From Marinifilum flexuosum (GTDB lineage: Bacteria > Bacteroidota > Bacteroidia > Bacteroidales > Marinifilaceae): 64,000 nt of DNA. Made by a program: the position numbers and the translations under genes. Positions 18,360-26,877 of the stretch are shown here, piece by piece; the stretch's first letter is position 1; each line of letters begins with the position of its first letter. The DNA is taken from the NCBI RefSeq assembly GCF_003610555.1, contig NZ_RAPQ01000009.1, positions 1-64,000 on the forward strand. The letters run 5' to 3'. Under the pieces are notes generated by a model that was not told the origin of the DNA, searched no databases, and saw nothing but the letters and a program-made list of their open reading frames with translations.

Positions 18360-19424
18360 TTAAACTACACCCACGCAATTAGCTGAAAACCTTCGAATAT
18401 CAATCTTTTTATCGAGGATGTAGTTTCTATTTACCAATGAATACATCATTTCACGAGCAAAATAAGGTGCTAATATCACTCCTTTTGTACCCAAGCCATT
18501 AAAAACTGCTATGTGTTGATTATTGGGATGTACGCCTAAAACAGGACGGCGATCGCTCACTGCAGGACGAATGCCTGACCAATGACTAATAATCTTGTAA
18601 GGCAAGGAAATCAGTTTGTCCAATCTATTTACAAGGTCTGCTTTGGTATCGATAACCGTTTTGCCATTTTGTTTTGAATAATCATAGGTTGCACCCACTT
18701 TAAAGCAAGAATTACCCATTGGCATCACAAATAAATTCTCGTCTATGATGTAATCATCAGGTAGTTTTTTGCATTCTATTTCAATCAGTTCACCTTTTGT
18801 AGGAATAAATGGGATACTTTTAAAATAAGGATTCTTCGTTGCATGATGACCTTCGCAAAACACAATGGTCTTAGCGCTTACACCACGCCAAGTAATATGC
18901 CCGTTTATAAATCCAATGTCTTGATATTTAAAATTAGCTTCGATTAGATTGCCGTTTTCTTTAAAAAACTGTTTCAACTCTGATAAAAGCTTTGCCAAAT
19001 CAAGATAACCCGACTTCCCTACTCGATTGAACAGGTTAAAGTTGTCCATTCCCCGTTTGATCCAACCTGTGTCGGCACTTTCCATATAATCTGAAAAGTC
19101 TCCATCGAATATTCGTTCGTTCCAAACTCGAATTTCGTTCTCGTTTAGTGGCTGGGTAAAATCTACTGGATGTAAAAACTGTTGACCAAGTTCATTCTCT
19201 ATATCTTGATAAAGATTGGTCATTACGGGCAGCAATTCATCAACATTCCAATTCTTGGCAAGTTTATCGAAAATGGCGGGATTATATCTTCTGGTTGCAA
19301 CATCCGAAGTCAAACTTCCTTCGGGACATGAAACAATCTTAAATTTATGACCTGCTTTGTACATATCGTAAGCAAGAAGAGAGCCGGCAATGCCTTGCCC
19401 AACAATCAGGAATTGATTATCCAT
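18360..19424 (-). CDS. FAD-dependent oxidoreductase (DAO/glycine-oxidase-like), divergent paralogue
   Basis: The 354-residue protein begins MDNQFLIVGQGIAGSLLA, the Rossmann FAD-binding motif. It is homologous along its whole length to the next upstream gene (19524-20570). Shared blocks include FVMPMGNSCFKVGATYD, HWSGIRPAVSDRRPVLG and VFNGLGTKGVILAPYFAREM, the last being the C-terminal FAD-contact region of the DAO fold. Where the paralogue has SDVAAGLFNP, this copy reads SDVATRRYNP, losing the small-residue motif that faces the flavin. It may have altered activity. The substrate is unknown; the family oxidises amines or amino acids. The two genes are 99 bases apart, probably one unit. Confidence 0.85.
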   Translation of the reverse strand: MDNQFLIVGQGIAGSLLAYDMYKAGHKFKIVSCPEGSLTSDVATRRYNPAIFDKLAKNWNVDELLPVMTNLYQDIENELGQQFLHPVDFTQPLNENEIRVWNERIFDGDFSDYMESADTGWIKRGMDNFNLFNRVGKSGYLDLAKLLSELKQFFKENGNLIEANFKYQDIGFINGHITWRGVSAKTIVFCEGHHATKNPYFKSIPFIPTKGELIEIECKKLPDDYIIDENLFVMPMGNSCFKVGATYDYSKQNGKTVIDTKADLVNRLDKLISLPYKIISHWSGIRPAVSDRRPVLGVHPNNQHIAVFNGLGTKGVILAPYFAREMMYSLVNRNYILDKKIDIRRFSANCVGVV

Positions 19425-19523
19425 AGGAATTTGTAGTTTAAGTCAATTGTTTTTTATGTACGCTGCATCTAACAAAATGTTACTGTTTCGCAGCAAAGAC
19501 AAACAAAAAACAATGGATGCCAA

Positions 19524-20570
19524 CTACTTCAAAAATCGTCGAATATCAATTTCAGGAGCCAAAGGATAATCGCTAACTGAAAGAAAACGTGTCATTTCAC
19601 GTGCAAAATAAGGTGCCAGCATTACACCTTTCGTACCCAAACCATTAAAAATGGCAATGTGTTCATGCAAAGGATGTATTCCTAAAATAGGACGACGATC
19701 AGAAACTGTTGGTCGGACTCCTGCCCACTGATTAATCACCTTGTAAGGCAAATCAATTAAATCGTCCAGCCTAGATATGATATCCATTTTTGCTTCTTCG
19801 GTTGTTTCCTCATCCAGCTGTGTCCAATCGTAGGTGGCTCCTACCTTGAAACGATGATTACCAACAGGCATAACAAACAACTTCTTGTTCAGGATGTAAT
19901 CCTCCAGCAATTCATCACAATGTATTTCAAGTAGCTCTCCCTTTGTTGGTTTAAAAGCCAGATCACCAAAGTATGGATTCTCGGTGGCCCGATATCCTTC
20001 ACAAAAGACAATGGTTTCGGCCATTAATCCATGCCATGAGATTTGATTGTCGATAAAGCCCAAATCCTTGTAGTCGAAATAAGAATCAATAATTAATCCC
20101 TCACGCTTAAAGAACTTACGCAGTTTCTTTAACATCTTGGGCAAATCAACATAGCCCGCCTGAGTTACTTTCCCATACGCATGCATTCCTTTGATGCCTT
20201 TGCTTACATTATTAACCAATATATCAGAAATAAAATCTCCAAAATTGTCCTGAGCTCTTCTCTCCTTCCACATCACACTTTCATGTTCAGATAATGGCTT
20301 TAGAATATCCTTCTCGTACAGAAACTTGTGTCCTAACAGCTCTTCCAACTCACGGTAGGTTTCAAACATTACGGGCAAACAATCATCCACCATCCAACTT
20401 TTGGTTAATCGTTTAAACACAAGCGGATTGAATAAACCTGCTGCAACATCAGAAGCTTTACGAAGCTCAAGGCTCGATATGATTTTAAAGCTTAAACCTG
20501 CCTTGTACATGTTGTAAGCCAACAATGAGCCAGCAATTCCTTGTCCGACGATTAAAAACTGTTTGTTCAT
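19524..20570 (-). CDS. FAD-dependent oxidoreductase (DAO/glycine-oxidase-like)
   Basis: The 348-residue protein starts MNKQFLIVGQGIAGSLLA, a dinucleotide-binding motif at residues 4-18. SDVAAGLFNPLVFKRLTKSW near 42 is the conserved second FAD loop of DAO-type enzymes. GATYDWTQLDEE near 243 and GVRPTVSDRRPILG near 286 precede the final flavin motif NGLGTKGVMLAPYF. It resembles the oxidase domain found in ThiO and in MnmC, but neither fusion partner nor thi genes are adjacent. It is transcribed first, followed by its diverged paralogue. A cytosolic amine or amino-acid oxidase or dehydrogenase is the best guess. Confidence 0.87.
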   Translation of the reverse strand: MNKQFLIVGQGIAGSLLAYNMYKAGLSFKIISSLELRKASDVAAGLFNPLVFKRLTKSWMVDDCLPVMFETYRELEELLGHKFLYEKDILKPLSEHESVMWKERRAQDNFGDFISDILVNNVSKGIKGMHAYGKVTQAGYVDLPKMLKKLRKFFKREGLIIDSYFDYKDLGFIDNQISWHGLMAETIVFCEGYRATENPYFGDLAFKPTKGELLEIHCDELLEDYILNKKLFVMPVGNHRFKVGATYDWTQLDEETTEEAKMDIISRLDDLIDLPYKVINQWAGVRPTVSDRRPILGIHPLHEHIAIFNGLGTKGVMLAPYFAREMTRFLSVSDYPLAPEIDIRRFLK

Positions 20571-20926
20571 TTGATTCTGTAGATTGATGATTGGTACTTT
20601 TTGATATAAAAGTTAAGAATTTCATGAGTAAACCTAAACATTTTCCATTAAATAAAGACTTAAAACTCCTTTTTTATCCCCAATTGCTTTGTGATTTATC
20701 CAAATGAACTACTTTTGCAATATTTATTTATTCTAAATAGCGATAACAAAAGCTTCTAGTATCAAGTTGTAAGCTATAAGATGATTGTATTTTTAATTAA
20801 TGTTTGGGTTTAAACACCCCTCAGCCTGTAGGCATCTCCCCTGAAGGGAAGAAATTAACATTAAGGACAGATGTACTTGTTAATTGATACTTGACACTTT
20901 ATACTTATTACATATTACTTAACAAC
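20571..20926. other. Divergent spacer with a CCCCT-GCCTG-GGCA repeat
   Basis: This spacer separates the oxidoreductase pair from trhO, transcribed away from each other. It contains the dispersed element at 20815-20854 (listed separately). The remainder is AT-rich, presumably promoters. Confidence 0.5.
20815..20854 (+). repeat. Dispersed intergenic repeat, copy 1
   Basis: The element reads CACCCCT, then GCCTGT.GGCA, then TCCCCT-AAGGG-AAGAA. It matches the copy at 21988-22029 at most positions. Both sit in the same orientation on either side of trhO. The internal CCCCTnAAGGG forms a small hairpin. Confidence 0.7.
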
Positions 20927-21967
20927 ATGCAACTGTATAATAAACTGAGTAAAGAAGAGCTAATGAAGGAAATGGAAGCCGAGGATTTTGCGCGCAAAAC
21001 CATTTCATTTTACCGATATGTGAATTTTGAGGATCCGAAGGCGTACCGCGACGAGTTGTTCAAGAAATGGTTCCTTTTGAACTGTAAAGGAAGAATCTAT
21101 ATTGCCAAAGAAGGGATTAATGCACAAATGAGTGTACCTGAGCATAACTTAGATGCCTTTTTTACCGATATGAACAGCCGAAAAGAATTGGCCGATATGC
21201 CGATTAAATGGGCTGTTGAAGATGATGGCAAATCATTTTACAAGCTTACCATTAAAGTGCGTGCTAAAATTGTTGCCGATGGCTTGGATGACAATACATT
21301 CGACACTTCCAATGTAGGTACACACCTAACGCCAGTTGAATTTCATGAGGAGCTAAGCAATCCAGACAACGTTGTTATCGATATGAGAAATCATTACGAA
21401 AGTGAAGTGGGCCATTTTGAGAATGCCGTTTGTCCCGATGTGGATACTTTCCGTGAAGAAATTGATCTAGTAGTGCGTGACTATGCCAAGGATAAAAACA
21501 AGAAGTTTTTATTGTATTGTACTGGTGGTGTACGCTGTGAAAAAGCCAGTGCATATTTAAAGCATCATGGATTTGAAGATGTGAACCAGTTACATGGTGG
21601 TATCATTGCCTATGCACAAGAGATAAATCAGCTTGGATTGAAATCGAAATTCAAGGGAAAGAACTTTGTTTTTGACGAACGATTGGGAGAAAGCATCAAT
21701 AATGAAGTAATAGCCAAATGTCACCAGTGTGGAAAAGCATGCGATACGCACACCAATTGTGCCAACGATGATTGTCACCTTTTGTTTATTCAGTGCGATG
21801 AATGTAGAGATCATTACAATGGATGTTGTACCGATGAGTGCAAGGAGATTATTGAACTGCCAGAGGAAGAAAGAGTAAAGCTGCGCTCAAAGTTCCACGA
21901 TAAGTATAGCAAGAGCCAAATTTATAGACAGAGGATTAGGCCAAAGCTAAAAAGAAGTGCAAAGTAA
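20927..21967 (+). CDS. trhO: tRNA uridine(34) hydroxylase, rhodanese family
   Basis: I choose ATG 20927 (346 residues); an in-frame TTG at 20891 adds an unlikely 12 residues. The N-terminal domain (about 20-130) matches the YceA/TrhO acylphosphatase-like fold. The rhodanese domain holds VIDMRNHYESEVGHF near 150 and the active loop CTGGVRC, with the catalytic Cys198 and Cys204. The C-terminus has a Cys-rich zinc-binding stretch (CHQCGKACDTHTNCANDDC and CDECRDHYNGCC). TrhO hydroxylates U34 of tRNAs with prephenate-independent chemistry, making 5-hydroxyuridine. It is followed by dus, another tRNA-modifying enzyme, on the same strand. They are probably regulated separately given the 120-base spacer. 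Confidence 0.92.
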   Translation: MQLYNKLSKEELMKEMEAEDFARKTISFYRYVNFEDPKAYRDELFKKWFLLNCKGRIYIAKEGINAQMSVPEHNLDAFFTDMNSRKELADMPIKWAVEDDGKSFYKLTIKVRAKIVADGLDDNTFDTSNVGTHLTPVEFHEELSNPDNVVIDMRNHYESEVGHFENAVCPDVDTFREEIDLVVRDYAKDKNKKFLLYCTGGVRCEKASAYLKHHGFEDVNQLHGGIIAYAQEINQLGLKSKFKGKNFVFDERLGESINNEVIAKCHQCGKACDTHTNCANDDCHLLFIQCDECRDHYNGCCTDECKEIIELPEEERVKLRSKFHDKYSKSQIYRQRIRPKLKRSAK

Positions 21968-21987
21968 TAAGAATAAAGTATAACAAG

Positions 21988-22029
21988 CACCCCTTCGCCT
22001 GTCGGCACTTCCCCTAAAAGGGGAAGAAT
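21988..22029 (+). repeat. Dispersed intergenic repeat, copy 2
   Basis: This is the second copy of the element at 20815-20854, with CACCCCTTCGCCTGTCGGCA followed by CTTCCCCT-AAAAGGGGAAGAA. The hairpin part (CTTCCCCT with AGGGGAAG) is stronger in this copy. It lies just after the trhO stop and may help end that transcript. Confidence 0.7.
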
Positions 22030-22090
22030 CAAAAATCATCTGATTACTAATAACTGTTTACTGCTCATTGTTAACTGATAACTGAATAAA

Positions 22091-23086
22091 ATGAATTTCT
22101 GGCACAACATACAAACACCAAACTTTTCGCTTGCTCCCATGGAAGATGTTACGGATACATCCTTTCGTGAGGTTGTTTTAAAAAGTGCAGCAAATGGCAA
22201 GCTCAATCTTCTGTTTTCAGAGTTTACTTCGGTTGAAGGCATGTGTCACCCTATTGGACACGAGAAGGTGAAGCATCGCCTGCAGATTAATGAATCGGAA
22301 AAGAAACTGCTAAAAGAAAAGAATGTAAAGCTGATTGCGCAGATCTGGGGAAAGGATCCTGATAAGTATTACAAAACGGCACAATACATTGCAAACGAGA
22401 CCGATTTTGATGGCATAGATATCAATATGGGTTGTCCCGTAAAGAATGTGGTGAAAAATGGTTGTTGTTCTGCTTTAATTGCTCAACCAGATTTGGCCAA
22501 AGAGATTATTCTGGCAACCAAGGATGCTACCAATTTACCATTGAGCGTAAAAACCAGGATTGGTTTTAAGGAGGTGGTTACCGAATCGTGGATTTCACAT
22601 TTGTTGCAAACACCTATTGATGCACTGACCATTCATGGTAGAATTCAGAAACAAATGTCGGAAGGCATGGCCGATTGGAACGAAATCGCGAAAGCGGTGC
22701 AATTGCGAAATGAATTGGCGCCACACATCAAACTGATTGGCAATGGAGATGTGGAATCGTACCAGGAAGGATTGGACAAGTGTGAGACTTATGGTGTTGA
22801 TGGTGTGATGATAGGGAGAGGGATTTTTAAGAATCCATGGTTCTTTCATCCTGAAAAGGAAGAGGTTGGAATGGAAGAAAAGCTTGAGATGATGTTGGAA
22901 CATACGCGTTTGTTCGACAAGACATGGGACAATTCGAAAAACTTTGCCATTCTGCGTCGTTTCTTTAAAATCTATACCAATGAATTTCGTGGTGCTTCTT
23001 CCCTGCGAAATGATTTGATGAACACCAGAAACGCTGAGGAAGTTTATGAGGCGGTTAGACAGTTTACAGGGAACAGTTATCAGTAA
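22091..23086 (+). CDS. tRNA-dihydrouridine synthase
   Basis: The 331-residue FMN enzyme reduces uridine to dihydrouridine in tRNA. The start MNFWHNIQTPNFSLAPMEDVTD includes the family's APMxxVTD motif. DINMGCPVKNVVKNG near 113 holds the catalytic Cys (GCP). LTIHGRIQKQMSEG and IGNGDVES contribute to FMN and phosphate binding, and DGVMIGRGIFKNPWF is the final phosphate-binding motif. The C-terminal helical domain is present. Among Dus subfamilies it is closer to the DusB/C-like bacterial group, but I cannot pin it further. It lies downstream of trhO. Confidence 0.93.
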   Translation: MNFWHNIQTPNFSLAPMEDVTDTSFREVVLKSAANGKLNLLFSEFTSVEGMCHPIGHEKVKHRLQINESEKKLLKEKNVKLIAQIWGKDPDKYYKTAQYIANETDFDGIDINMGCPVKNVVKNGCCSALIAQPDLAKEIILATKDATNLPLSVKTRIGFKEVVTESWISHLLQTPIDALTIHGRIQKQMSEGMADWNEIAKAVQLRNELAPHIKLIGNGDVESYQEGLDKCETYGVDGVMIGRGIFKNPWFFHPEKEEVGMEEKLEMMLEHTRLFDKTWDNSKNFAILRRFFKIYTNEFRGASSLRNDLMNTRNAEEVYEAVRQFTGNSYQ

Positions 23087-23210
23087 ACACCTATCAGAGA
23101 GCAGCATAAAAAACTAGTAAAGAATTTTTATTGCCGCTCACGCAACCAATTGTGCTTTCTGCATCTTACTCATGTAAGTTTCATAGAAACAATTCAAAAA
23201 TAGATGCCCA

Positions 23211-23816
23211 ATGAAAGCCAAAAGACTTGTTCCATTCGTATTTGTCCTTATCGCATTGTTCAGTGCATGTGATGATGATACCAATATTCCGGTAATTGAA
23301 TCGACAGATTATTTTCCTATACACATTGGCGATACTTGGGAGTATAAGAATCATATTCGAAAAGTTAGCGGATCGGAAATGATTAACAACAAAGAATACA
23401 GGGTGATTACGCACGAAACTTATCGTGCGGATACTTTATATTATACCTACAAAACCTACTTCAGAACAACAGGCAACAATAAGGTATACCAACTAAACGG
23501 TGATCAATCAGGAGAGTATTTATTTGCCGACTTTAACTTAAATGCTGATGATAGCTGGACATACACTAACAACTCGTTTGGTAGTGATGATGAGTGGACA
23601 GTTACATCTCTTCCTGAGATTACTTTTGAATTTGATGATACCGAATTGGAAAACTGCAAAAGATTCTTTTACAATGCAATGTTGATTGTTGATGAAGAGC
23701 ATACCATAGTATTTGCTGCTGGTATAGGGGAAATCAACAGCTTTTCGAATGCATGGGGATTGGGTGATACCATTCAAAGTGCGACCATTAATGGTGTTAC
23801 TTATCGTTTTAAGTAG
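23211..23816 (+). CDS. Lipoprotein of unknown function
   Basis: The 201-residue protein begins with a lipoprotein signal, VFVLIALFSACDDD, with the lipidated Cys at 20 followed by acidic residues. The mature part is beta-rich, with TDYFPIHIGDTWEYKNH near 33, a motif common in Bacteroidota surface lipoproteins. There is no catalytic signature. It is probably an outer-membrane-anchored protein. It is a single gene between dus and a repeat-rich spacer. Confidence 0.82.
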   Translation: MKAKRLVPFVFVLIALFSACDDDTNIPVIESTDYFPIHIGDTWEYKNHIRKVSGSEMINNKEYRVITHETYRADTLYYTYKTYFRTTGNNKVYQLNGDQSGEYLFADFNLNADDSWTYTNNSFGSDDEWTVTSLPEITFEFDDTELENCKRFFYNAMLIVDEEHTIVFAAGIGEINSFSNAWGLGDTIQSATINGVTYRFK

Positions 23817-23842
23817 GGGTTTGCCTGCAAGGCACAGATCAT

Positions 23843-23887
23843 ATAGCCCAGGGGAAGGAAGCATTAGCGACCGTCTCCCTGGGTTTA
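23843..23887 (+). repeat. CCCAGGG palindromic repeat, copy 2
   Basis: CCCAGGG (23847-23853) pairs with CCCTGGG (23877-23883). The shared flanks (ATAGCCCAGGG, CCCTGGGTT) match the minus-strand reading of copy 1 at 9314-9360. Confidence 0.65.
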
Positions 23888-24067
23888 TGATTTGGAATTG
23901 ATATTCTTGTAACAGGTAATGATATATGATTAAGTGGGCTTGTTGCGATGATAGTATTTTAATTCTTAGTCTCTAAGCCAGGCGAACTCTTACTTTTATT
24001 CATTTATAATTTTAGTGGGTATTCAGAAACTCGAAAAGATCGGTTATCATTGTTCTAAAAGAACCAA

Positions 24068-24085
24068 TCCCGATAGTGATCGGGA
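24068..24085. repeat. CCCGAT palindrome, copy 2
   Basis: TCCCGAT (24068-24074) pairs with ATCGGGA (24079-24085) over loop AGTG. It equals the palindrome at 6402-6419 except for the loop. Confidence 0.65.
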
Positions 24086-24202
24086 CTAGGAGTAAGCACT
24101 CAGTGCCCCATATTGGCTTGATGATGAAAAGAAATGATAGTTGCGGTCGTGCCTTAATTCACAGAAATTCTTTTAATGGAATTTAAAATTCAATACTCCA
24201 TA

Positions 24203-24225
24203 ATCCCTGATTACAAATCAGGGAT
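24203..24225. terminator. 10-bp hairpin downstream of 24244 gene
   Basis: ATCCCTGATT (24203-24212) pairs perfectly with AATCAGGGAT (24216-24225) around ACA. It lies just beyond the stop of the minus-strand gene at 24244. No T tract follows on the minus strand, so termination is tentative. Confidence 0.45.
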
Positions 24226-24243
24226 AACATTAGGCTTGCCATA

Positions 24244-25161
24244 TTAGCCAGGATGAGCAACGGGTAATGCTTGCAATTCGATTTTGAGGTTTAGGTGTTC
24301 GTTGCTGTATCGTTTTATGATTTGTTGGCTAGTGTGGTAGCGGATATTTTCTATTTTAAGTGTGAATTCGCCTTCGGGGAAGTTCATGAAATTGAAGTTG
24401 CCGTTTTTGGTAATTTTTGCTTGCAAATTGTTCTCCAAAACGCTAACGGTGCCATATGAAATGGGCTGTCCAGTGTCTTTGTTTACAATAGATCCGCGTA
24501 TACTGTAATGTCGTGAGTTGGATTTCTTCAGCTTACGCGCTGAATAATACTTGAAGTACAATTCGGGATGGGTTTCCTGGTAAGAATTGATGGTCCAGTC
24601 GAGTTTGTCCTTTAAAAATTGATTAATGCCAGCAACCAAATCGTTAAATTCCTTTCTGTTTCTTTCGTTCTGATCTTTTATTTTTTTCCTATTAAGAATA
24701 TTGCCTTCTATATCCAGAAGGATTTGGCGATAGGCCTGCAAAAACTCTTCGCTTGTGCCATATTGTTCCAATTGACTTTGGTATTTCTCGCACAAATTAT
24801 GCAGTAAATAGCCCGAGTTGATTCTCCTTAGCTGTATTCCCCTTTTGATGTTTCGAAGATGTATGTTCAGATTGATTAGCAGTTCAAAATCATTGGTATC
24901 CGCCACCAAACGATTGATGGCAATCTCCAATACTTGTGCATTCTTTACAAGCTGCTTAAATAACTTGTTATTTTCAGCTGTAATCCACTCTGTAGGCTGA
25001 TTCAGCTTTACGAACATTTTCTCTAGCCTTTTGCAATTCTGTAAAAAACTTTGAACTTGCGATTTGGCTGAAGGATCGGATTCAAAAGGATTCAAGTTCT
25101 GGTTTAAAATGTTCTGAATAGAAATGTAGCTTTCGATTTTGGCTCTGATTCTTTTGTGCAT
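24244..25161 (-). CDS. Helical protein with C-terminal carboxypeptidase-regulatory-like domain
   Basis: The 305-residue protein has no signal peptide by eye. Residues 1-200 are largely alpha-helical and rich in Lys, Asn, Gln and Leu. Residues about 215-295 form a CarboxypepD_reg-like beta-sandwich: IRGSIVNKDTGQPISYGTVSV, then GNFNFMNFPEGEFTLKIEN. Such domains are usually on secreted or TonB-linked proteins, so a cytosolic-looking N-terminus is odd; the true localisation is unclear. It is single, divergent from the array-2 region. Function unknown. Confidence 0.78.
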   Translation of the reverse strand: MHKRIRAKIESYISIQNILNQNLNPFESDPSAKSQVQSFLQNCKRLEKMFVKLNQPTEWITAENNKLFKQLVKNAQVLEIAINRLVADTNDFELLINLNIHLRNIKRGIQLRRINSGYLLHNLCEKYQSQLEQYGTSEEFLQAYRQILLDIEGNILNRKKIKDQNERNRKEFNDLVAGINQFLKDKLDWTINSYQETHPELYFKYYSARKLKKSNSRHYSIRGSIVNKDTGQPISYGTVSVLENNLQAKITKNGNFNFMNFPEGEFTLKIENIRYHTSQQIIKRYSNEHLNLKIELQALPVAHPG

Positions 25162-25311
25162 AAGTGTTTGTTTTAATGATTTCTTAAGTTAGTAGTTGTA
25201 TTATTTAATTTAATGGACCAATCATTAAATGTAGTCCTATGGTATACAATGTTTGCTTTCTTGTTTCTTGTGTTCTTTTATAAAACGATAATATTGCTGT
25301 ACCAAACATGC

Positions 25312-25773
25312 ATGTCGTTCTGTAAATCAGCTATGTCTCTTGGCATATCATGCGTGTCTCTTCATTTATCTGGCATGTCTTTGCATAAAACAGCAATGTC
25401 TTTGTGCTTATCATGTATGTCGTTCTACAAATCATCTATGTCTTTTGGCAAATCATGCGTGTCGTTTCATAAATCAGGCATGTCTTTGCGTAAAACAGCA
25501 ATGTCTTTGTGCTTATCATGTATGTCGTTCTACAAATCATCTATGTCTTTTGGCAAATCATGCGTGTCGTTTCATAAATCAGGCATGTCTTTGCGTAAAA
25601 CAGCAATGTCTTTGTGCTTATCATGTATGTCGTTCTACAAATCATCTATGTCTTTTGGCAAATCATGCGTGTCGTTTCATAAATCAGGCATGTCTTTACG
25701 TAAAACAGCAATGTCTTTGTATAAAACAGCTATGTCATTGGATAAAACATGTGTGTTGTTTAACGAATCGGCA
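25312..25773. repeat. 21-bp tandem array with 105-bp super-repeat (array 2)
   Basis: About 22 units of 21 bp follow the pattern ATGTCTTTGNNTAAAACAGCA. At a second level, five units form a 105-base block repeated at 25396-25500, 25501-25605 and 25606-25710 with very few differences. A diverged four-unit copy precedes it and three diverged units follow. An open frame runs through (25213-25791, repeats like MSLRKTA), preceded by a hydrophobic stretch, and a second frame is open too. I favour a non-coding reading, because two other loci show the same pitch without consistent frames. A small Ser/Cys-rich heptad-repeat membrane protein cannot be excluded. Confidence 0.88.
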
Positions 25774-25821
25774 TTGTTAATGGCTGCCTAAGAAATGTAA
25801 ATATTCTTGTTTGTAGTTTTT

Positions 25822-25844
25822 GCTTACAAAATGCTATTGTAAGC
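25822..25844. other. 8-bp hairpin beyond array 2
   Basis: GCTTACAA (25822-25829) pairs with TTGTAAGC (25837-25844). It sits between array 2 and the possible 33-codon gene and could end transcription of the latter, though the T tract is on the wrong side. Confidence 0.5.
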
Positions 25845-25847
25845 CCA

Positions 25848-25949
25848 TTAGGCAATGGTGCTAAGGAGTTCATACAATTGTTCGTCTGTGATTTCGGGTA
25901 GTACAATGTTTTCTACCGGATATTCGAATAAAGTTTGTTGGTCTGACAT
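25848..25949 (-). CDS. Possible 33-residue small protein
   Basis: ATG at 25949 opens a 33-codon frame ending at TAA 25848-25850. The peptide starts MSDQQTLFEYPVENIVLPEI and ends TDEQLYELLSTIA. It is acidic, has normal composition and lacks the low-complexity look of chance frames in this spacer. The C-terminal TDEQLYELLS segment resembles helical leader-type sequences of ribosomally made peptides, but no core or modifying gene is adjacent. A small regulatory or structural protein is equally possible. Confidence 0.4.
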   Translation of the reverse strand: MSDQQTLFEYPVENIVLPEITDEQLYELLSTIA

Positions 25950-26877
25950 AGTTGATTCTTTAAAAGATGAATAAACTCTCTCCCCTCAAAATCTCTCGTA
26001 TTGTGCTTCTTTGCTTACGCTGTTTAGGTTTGAATGCAGAGTTTAAGCAAACACCCAATCAATTTAAGAATAAATGATTACATAAAAAATTTTCATTGAA
26101 AGGTTTTGCTCTATCAGTGAGTTATTTGCCACAAAAATGGAATGCACAATACATGGAAAACTGTGATTTTTATTGGGCATGTCTTTAAATAGACTTCTCT
26201 TCTCCCTCCCTTCTTAATCTTTCTAACTAACAGATTGTAATAGCTCTTAAAATGCAGTTTTTCTTATTCTAAACTTAGAATTACACTTCAAAACTCGCTA
26301 TGCCTGTGAAGGCACAAGACTTATAAAGACATTAGCATTACAATACCATATGAAATATCGTAGAAAGCAAATTCATTTAATTAGAATATTATTATTACCT
26401 AAGCTTTGAATTTGCTCAAGCCGCATGGCTCTGACTTTTTGCATTGATCAAAAAGTCAGCAAAAAATCTAGGGCGCGTAAGATCAAACTTCTTATACTTG
26501 AAAAATTTAAGTGCGGCGGGGTGATCTTCGAACAAGTTCTTAGCTTCCCCGTCTTACTAAAAATTTTTCTACGTCTAAGCAGCTTGACCTTCCAATGCCC
26601 ACTGTGGGCTCTGGAGAAAAATAAAGGTCAGCAATGATAATTCTAAGGATTTATCCACTATGAATCATACAGAGCCATTATTATTTAGTATCAACTAAAA
26701 TTACATAAGCATGATACTTTTTTATTATAAAATAAATGTTATTGTGTAATAGATTTATTAGATTTGGTAGGCATAAAATTGGTTTTATATGCTTATGTCC
26801 TTCTTTTGAATGATAGAATCGTACAAAAGGACTCGTTGAAAAGTATAAGGACATATTAAAAATAATTTATTAGAAGT
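25950..26877. other. Gene-poor spacer of about 0.9 kb
   Basis: I see no convincing gene. The stretch holds a conserved-looking intergenic element at about 26420-26640. A small hairpin (GCATAAAAT/TTTTATATGC, near 26770) lies ahead of the membrane-protein operon, whose promoter should be near the right end. Confidence 0.5.
26420..26640 (+). repeat. Candidate dispersed intergenic element with 11-bp stem
   Basis: CTGACTTTTTG (26431-26441) pairs with CAAAAAGTCAG (26449-26459). The surrounding sequence translates to a frame (FCIDQKVSKKSRA...) that I recall from intergenic regions of many Bacteroidota genomes, where it is annotated as spurious short ORFs. I therefore treat it as a dispersed non-coding element. 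Only one copy is in this window. Confidence 0.5.

Larger units (their letters stand above)
23817..24243. other. Spacer carrying three palindromic elements
   Basis: No gene is evident. It contains a CCCAGGG element (23843-23887), a CCCGAT palindrome (24068-24085) and a hairpin (24203-24225). The first two have partners near 9.3 kb and 6.4 kb. Confidence 0.6.

Noticed and set aside
22595-23107. 170-codon minus-strand frame opposite dus
   Set aside because: It is antisense to a well-supported enzyme and has no recognisable motif.
25213-25791. 192-codon frame across array 2 as a real repeat protein
   Set aside because: A second frame over the same region is also open and the other arrays with the same pitch are not coding. 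I keep it as a repeat but note that the hydrophobic N-terminus leaves some doubt.
26425-26637. 70-codon frame as a gene
   Set aside because: Its translation matches a type of spurious short frame I recall from Bacteroidota spacers, and it contains an 11-bp hairpin in its first codons.
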